From Candidatus Vogelbacteria bacterium (GTDB lineage: Bacteria > Patescibacteria > Paceibacteria > UBA9973 > UBA12445), in contig JACQCW010000012.1 of assembly GCA_016201425.1 (NCBI GenBank), positions 1-7,817 on the forward strand: DNA of 7,817 nt. Direction: 5' to 3'. The notes under the pieces are model-generated. The model made no database searches, was not told the DNA's origin, and was given only the letters and a program-made list of their open reading frames with translations. Positions 4,931 through 7,817 of the stretch are shown piece after piece. A program made the position numbers and the translations under genes. How positions within the stretch are numbered: the first letter of the stretch is position 1; each line of letters opens with the position of its first letter.

Positions 4931-6709
4931 TTGATGCCCGGACTACGTTGGAAGTTTTGCATCCTATATAAGGTTGAGAAATTCCCATTCGTCCAAGTTC
5001 CAGCCGGCGAGATCGGTGTGGTTATTGCACAGGTTGGTGCGCCCACGCCCATCGGCGCCAAGTCAGCAGAATACAAACCTGAATTCGGAAACTTCTGCAA
5101 TCTGACAAACTTCGTCAAACTCGGTGGACAAAAGGGTATCCAACGACCAGTCCTAAACCCCGGAAACTTCGCAATCCATCCTGTTGGCTTCTTGGTCATT
5201 ACTAAGAGTCGAGTGTATGGACTCCCAATTTCTCCCGAGCTCAAGGAGAAACGTCTGACTGCAGAGTCGTTCGATCTCAAACCCGATCAGCTCGGTTGGA
5301 CAATCATCAAGCCAGATCAGCGGAAAGACGGCAAAGTTGTCGACGTTGTGGGTATTGTTAACGTCCTTGACGGTAAGCCCTTGAACTCCGGCGACATTGC
5401 CAATCGACTTGGTGACTACAATGATGTTCAAGCAATGGAAAAAGCCGACAAACCGAGCGCTGAGGTTATTGAAGTCTTACTCGGAAACAAGAACGCCGTT
5501 CATAACAATTATCAGGACTTCCAGGCATTCTTGAACAACGGTGGAAAGATTGGTCTTCAGCACGACCCGTTACTCTATGGGGCATATGCGTTGAACCCAT
5601 TCTTGGTAAAAGTTGAGCTCATGCCTATGCTTGTCGTTAAGCAAGGTGAAGTGGCTGTAATAAAGGCCTACGTTGGTCTACCAACAGTTGATACTTCTGG
5701 TGAAGCTTTCAAACATGGATCAACAGTCAAGCCGGGACACAGAGGTACGTGGGAAATTGGACTAGGCACTGGTAAGTATCCAATCAATCCCAGATGCTAC
5801 GAAGCCGAAATCGTACCGACTGCAATCCTGACCCTGAACTGGGCCGATGCAACTTCAAAAGCGCATGATCTAGATTCGCAACTGAAGCAAATCGACGCCA
5901 AGAGCATGGAAGGCTTCGAATTCCTGATCGACCTGCAGGTCCAGATCCACATTCCCGAGAAGCAGGCGCCCAAGGTTATCTCCATGGTTGGTACAATGCA
6001 GAATCTGGTCAACGAGGTGCTCCAAGCGGCCGTGGGTAACCACTTCCGCGACAAGCTCCAATCGATGCCGGCTATCAAATTCATCGAGACTCGTAACAAA
6101 GTCCAGGTGGAAGCATTCGAATACATCAGAGAGAAGCTCTCTGAGTACAATGTCGAGACCAAGGGCATCTACATCCAGGATGTCGTATTGCCCAAGGACC
6201 TCGTTGAAGTCCGAACCTCTCGCGAAATTGCAAACCAGGAGATCGAAACCTACAAGAAGCAGACAGAGGCTGAGACTGGACGAGTTGAAATGGAGAAAGC
6301 TAAGGGTACTGCCAACATGCAGGAGGAGCTTGCCCGCTCACAGGTCGGCATCAACATTAGCCAAAACCAGGCAGACGCGCGTAAGGCACAGGCTGATGGT
6401 GAAGCAACCTACCTTTCTAAGACTGGTGCTGCAAAGGCCGCTGAAGTTGAGGCTGTTGGTTTGGCAAGAGCTCAGGCTTACGAGAAGCAAGTTCTTGCGC
6501 TCGGAAAGACGGAGACGGCATTTCTCAATGCTCTGACCGTTGCATCTGAGAATCACCTTGGCGTCATGCCAAACATTCTGGTCATTGGTGGGGGAAACAG
6601 CGGCGGCTCAGCACTTGAGGCTCTCGCTGCAACCCTGACCGACATGGTTTCTAAGCAAACTGCCGCGAATGCAGCAGCGAACAAGGAGACACAAGTCATC
6701 ACTAGCTAA
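4931..6709 (+). CDS. SPFH/band-7 flotillin-type membrane-scaffold protein
   Basis: A large SPFH protein, 592 residues from the TTG at 4931 (ATG at 4934). Family members oligomerise at membranes as scaffolds for microdomains or protease control. Visible blocks are FPFVQVPAGEIGVVIAQVG and PTPIGAKSAEYKPEFGNF (about 18-55), QRPVLNPGNFAIHPVGFLVI (71-90) and a second beta-rich SPFH part with FLIDLQVQIHIPEK and GTMQNLVNEVLQAAVGNHFR (331-373). A long Ala/Glu/Lys-rich helical coiled coil runs about 432-530, including EIANQEIETYKKQTEAETG. The flotillin-like tail includes VMPNILVIGGG. Similarity clearly begins upstream of this start, at about 4829, so the annotated N-terminus is probably too short or damaged. 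No membrane anchor is visible. The gene is richer in GC and uses more AAG for lysine than the kinase gene before it. It ends 16 bases before a strong terminator. Confidence 0.88.
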   Translation: MMPGLRWKFCILYKVEKFPFVQVPAGEIGVVIAQVGAPTPIGAKSAEYKPEFGNFCNLTNFVKLGGQKGIQRPVLNPGNFAIHPVGFLVITKSRVYGLPISPELKEKRLTAESFDLKPDQLGWTIIKPDQRKDGKVVDVVGIVNVLDGKPLNSGDIANRLGDYNDVQAMEKADKPSAEVIEVLLGNKNAVHNNYQDFQAFLNNGGKIGLQHDPLLYGAYALNPFLVKVELMPMLVVKQGEVAVIKAYVGLPTVDTSGEAFKHGSTVKPGHRGTWEIGLGTGKYPINPRCYEAEIVPTAILTLNWADATSKAHDLDSQLKQIDAKSMEGFEFLIDLQVQIHIPEKQAPKVISMVGTMQNLVNEVLQAAVGNHFRDKLQSMPAIKFIETRNKVQVEAFEYIREKLSEYNVETKGIYIQDVVLPKDLVEVRTSREIANQEIETYKKQTEAETGRVEMEKAKGTANMQEELARSQVGINISQNQADARKAQADGEATYLSKTGAAKAAEVEAVGLARAQAYEKQVLALGKTETAFLNALTVASENHLGVMPNILVIGGGNSGGSALEALAATLTDMVSKQTAANAAANKETQVITS

Positions 6710-6725
6710 TGCACAAATAAGTTCT

Positions 6726-6757
6726 ATTCCCCGACACAAAAGTGCTGGGGAATTTTT
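6726..6757 (+). terminator. Intrinsic terminator of the HIT-to-SPFH run
   Basis: ATTCCCC-GA-CAC, loop AAAA, GTG-CT-GGGGAAT makes a stem with a small internal mismatch, followed by TTTTTAAT. It begins 16 bases after the SPFH stop. It faces the minus-strand terminator at 6763-6790. Confidence 0.9.
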
Positions 6758-6762
6758 AATAC

Positions 6763-6790
6763 AAAAAAATGCCCACCTTACCGGTGGGCA
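6763..6790 (-). terminator. Intrinsic terminator of the right-hand small-gene cassette
   Basis: On the minus strand GCCCACC, loop GGTAA, GGTGGGC is a perfect 7-bp GC-rich stem extended by a T-A pair, directly followed by seven T. It begins about 10 bases after the stop at 6801. With the plus-strand terminator at 6726-6757 it insulates the two convergent units within about 65 bases. Confidence 0.92.
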
Positions 6791-6800
6791 CTATTACAAA

Positions 6801-7058
6801 TTAGCTCTCTTCGGCCCGAGTGTTCGCTTCCACATCGAGGTAAATGGCTTCGATATCTTTGTCAGACAAAAGCACAATCTTACCCTGAAGCTTATCGTGG
6901 ATCAGGAAATCAACCGTACCTTCATTACCTCGAGATAAAGAAACCTCACAACCCTCAGCAAGATTAAACGACAATCCGCTCTTTAGGTAAATGATTCCGG
7001 TCTTAGCCTTCTCAACTAACTCCTTAGGATTTGGCTTCTCTACAATTTTTACCTTCAT
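6801..7058 (-). CDS. Unknown small protein (85 aa), last gene of the right cassette
   Basis: Not recognised. It starts MKVKIVEKPNPKELVEKAK, continues GIIYLKSGLSFNLAEGCEVS, then GTVDFLIHDKLQGKIVLLSD and KDIEAIYLDVEANTRAEES. Alternating hydrophobic residues suggest a small beta-rich domain with an acidic C-terminal tail; there is no membrane segment or signal. AGAAAGG lies 10 bases upstream of the ATG, a usable ribosome site. It follows the 39-residue gene by 28 bases and precedes a strong terminator. The plus-strand frame over its start is a shadow. A cytoplasmic accessory or structural role is possible, but nothing in the sequence fixes it. Confidence 0.75.
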   Translation of the reverse strand: MKVKIVEKPNPKELVEKAKTGIIYLKSGLSFNLAEGCEVSLSRGNEGTVDFLIHDKLQGKIVLLSDKDIEAIYLDVEANTRAEES

Positions 7059-7086
7059 CTAGTTTTTACCTTTCTCATAAAATAAT

Positions 7087-7206
7087 TTAGTTGGCCCACC
7101 AGGCGCGAACCTGCTTGGCGGCCTCATTGACCTTTTTCTGAACACCCTCGGGGGCCATTGCAAGTGCCGCAGCTCCGAGAACAAAACCAACTGCCAATGT
7201 AAGCAT
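7087..7206 (-). CDS. 39-residue single-helix membrane peptide
   Basis: A short gene whose protein is MLTLAVGFVLGAAALAMAPE followed by GVQKKVNEAAKQVRAWWAN. Residues 2-18 are an Ala/Gly/Leu-rich helix long enough to anchor in the membrane. Residues 20-39 form a basic amphipathic helix ending in Trp-Trp. The layout resembles a miniature YtxH-like protein or a small membrane regulator; this is analogy only. The ATG has AGGTAGG upstream with about 8 bases of spacing. The gene starts 9 bases after the TAG at 7216 of the upstream frame, and its TAA is 28 bases before the next gene. Codon phase, start, ribosome site and placement make a real gene likely despite the length. Confidence 0.68.
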   Translation of the reverse strand: MLTLAVGFVLGAAALAMAPEGVQKKVNEAAKQVRAWWAN

Positions 7207-7249
7207 CTTAGCTACCTACCTTTCGCCTCGCATCGCGAGACATATCGAC

Positions 7250-7602
7250 TTAGTCCACCACAGTAATGAGCGGACAAACCTTATCCTTAACAGCCCGATA
7301 GTACCCGTAACACAGCTTCCAAGTCTCTCGTTCCTTAATCCAGCCAAAGCCCTTTGGGGCAAGATGACACAGCGCGGATAAGTTGTGTATGCCACATAAA
7401 CCTTTGGGCCCACATGGAGGGCAAATAGCATCAAGATAATCCAACCTGTATATCTGGTAATAAATGACATAATGCCATCTAGTACATAAACAAATAGACA
7501 AAGAATCGTAGTCCAAAAATATGAACACAGGCTTCGTGGCTCACTACCACAGCTGTATTTCTTGTACAACCTGTAATGCCATGAACTTCTTTTAACTTCC
7601 AT
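7250..7602 (-). CDS. Small membrane protein split over two frames (about 117 aa if joined)
   Basis: The ATG at 7602 has AAGGAGA five bases upstream and reads MEVKRSSWHYRLYKKYSCGS, then EPRSLCSYFW. Two membrane helices follow, at about residues 29-46 and 52-64, ending ALHVGPK. In that frame the sequence then becomes unlike a normal protein and stops at 7216. One base back (-1), the frame ending at 7250 reads HLAPKGFGWIKERETWK and YYRAVKDKVCPLITVVD, which looks like the natural C-terminus. The W-H-Y-R-L, L-C-x-Y-F-W and C-P-L-I motifs recall small phage and candidate-phyla membrane proteins, from memory and unverified. At 7402-7411 the sequence GGGCCCAAAG places both G-GGC-CCA and C-CCA-AAG in slippery phase; shifting at Lys67 adds 50 residues. 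It may be programmed -1 frameshifting, a decayed gene or a base-call error. Confidence 0.62.
7402..7411 (-). promoter_or_regulatory. Candidate -1 frameshift slippery site
   Basis: Read in the start frame of the membrane protein gene, GTG-GGC-CCA-AAG contains two overlapping X-XXY-YYZ heptamers, G-GGC-CCA and C-CCA-AAG. The second is of the type with A in the A site that supports slippage in bacteria. No strong hairpin is visible 5-9 bases downstream; GCCC-CAAA-GGGC lies about 40 bases on. A single-base error near the C or G runs would give the same picture. Confidence 0.4.
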
Positions 7603-7607
7603 ATTTG

Positions 7608-7614
7608 TCTCCTT
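7608..7614 (-). promoter_or_regulatory. Ribosome-binding site fixing the start at 7602
   Basis: Minus-strand AAGGAGA with five bases to the ATG. It supports the frame that begins at 7602 as the true entry frame of the split membrane protein gene. Confidence 0.75.
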
Positions 7615-7640
7615 GTTATCAATGAACCAAATATCCTGCC

Positions 7641-7677
7641 AAACTACAACAATGGTGCCTAATAGTCAAGCAGTCAA
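7641..7677 (-). promoter_or_regulatory. Possible promoter with tandem TTGACT -35 elements
   Basis: The minus strand carries CTTGACTGCTTGACTA, two TTGACT copies 8 bases apart (7672-7677 and 7664-7669). The second lies 17 bases before TAGTTT (7641-7646), a poor -10. It sits in the 132-base gap before the right-hand cassette, where a promoter is expected. The tandem copy could also be a regulator site. Confidence 0.35.
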
Positions 7678-7705
7678 GTATATTCCAATCGTTAAATGTC
7701 CCCTG

Positions 7706-7740
7706 AAACGCTTTCTTTAATGAAGGCGTTTTTGTTAATT
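7706..7740. terminator. Hairpin in the gap after the right-edge gene
   Basis: AAACGCTTTC, loop TTTAAT, GAAGGCGTTT is a 10-bp stem with one G-T pair. On the plus strand it runs into TTTTTGTTAATTTTTT, a good U tract, although no plus-strand gene precedes it. On the minus strand it starts about 4 bases after the TAA at 7735 and has only a short T run, so it would be a weak terminator for that gene. Confidence 0.5.
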
Positions 7741-7817
7741 TTTTAAATTTCTAAAAACTTGTTTTTTTGCTTTTTCCATCTGGTCAGCGAACTCATTATC
7801 GCTTAAAGCATACGCAA
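7735..7817 (-). CDS. C-terminal end of an unidentified gene
   Basis: The frame entering from the right edge encodes AYALSDNEFADQMEKAKKQV then FRNLKN before TAA at 7735. The charged helical composition and the hairpin just after the stop suggest the true end of a protein. The other two minus frames stop within about 20 bases. With 26 residues the family cannot be told. It would be the gene upstream of the small-gene cassette, separated from it by 132 bases. Confidence 0.5.
   Translation of the reverse strand, partial: AYALSDNEFADQMEKAKKQVFRNLKN

Noticed and set aside
4918..5431. Minus-strand frames of 120 and 92 codons opposite the SPFH start region
   Set aside because: They mirror conserved SPFH codons and show no motif or ribosome site.
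5988..6536. Long plus-strand frame of 182 codons within the SPFH gene
   Set aside because: Arg/Ser-rich composition typical of an out-of-frame reading of a GC-richer gene; the SPFH frame has clear family motifs.
6669..6938. Plus-strand 89-codon frame at the SPFH end
   Set aside because: Runs through two terminator hairpins and over the 85-residue minus gene, with no recognisable protein features.
1..7817. CRISPR arrays, tRNA or rRNA genes, insertion-sequence ends
   Set aside because: No regularly spaced repeats, cloverleaf with CCA end, conserved rRNA segment or transposase motif was seen on either strand.

Overview
The window looks like a chromosomal segment from a small-genome bacterium of the Candidate Phyla Radiation (Patescibacteria) type. 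This is inferred from style, not proven: genes are tightly packed, many proteins are short and orphan-like, a divergent HIT protein sits beside recJ, and a PI3/4-kinase-like protein is paired with a small protein of unknown function. No phylogenetic marker is present. The standard bacterial code fits, since every long reading frame is free of in-frame TGA, although none of the recognised genes ends in TGA.

Left part (1-1051, minus strand): a compact cluster transcribed leftward. Its order is a 56-residue HicB-like protein, a short HicB antitoxin, the HicA toxin overlapping it by 17 bases, and a ribonuclease H-type nuclease that runs off the left edge. Upstream is a small three-helix membrane protein (1116-1364, GTG start, strong Shine-Dalgarno) followed by its own intrinsic terminator.

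Centre (1458-4780): recJ on the minus strand and a HIT-domain gene on the plus strand diverge from only 28 bases. Those bases hold two back-to-back TATAAT boxes placed so that both messages would start at, or within a base or so of, the ATG. The HIT gene leads a tight plus-strand run: HIT protein, PI3/4-kinase-like (HipA/FAM20-like fold) protein, an 81-residue protein of unknown function and, after a stop codon in the same frame, a large SPFH/flotillin-type protein ending at an intrinsic terminator. The SPFH reading frame has no ordinary start codon where family similarity says it should begin. Base and codon use shift towards GC and AAG lysine at this junction.

Right part (6763-7817, minus strand): a leftward small-gene cassette. 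It contains the end of an unidentified gene, a membrane protein split over two frames with a CCCAAAG slippery-type heptamer, a 39-residue single-helix peptide and an 85-residue unknown protein, closed by a strong terminator that converges with the SPFH terminator.

The points most worth a second look are the divergent leaderless promoter pair, the 14-bp perfect inverted repeat inside recJ, the HIT motif with Trp in place of the third His, the start problem of the SPFH gene, and the frame-split membrane protein.
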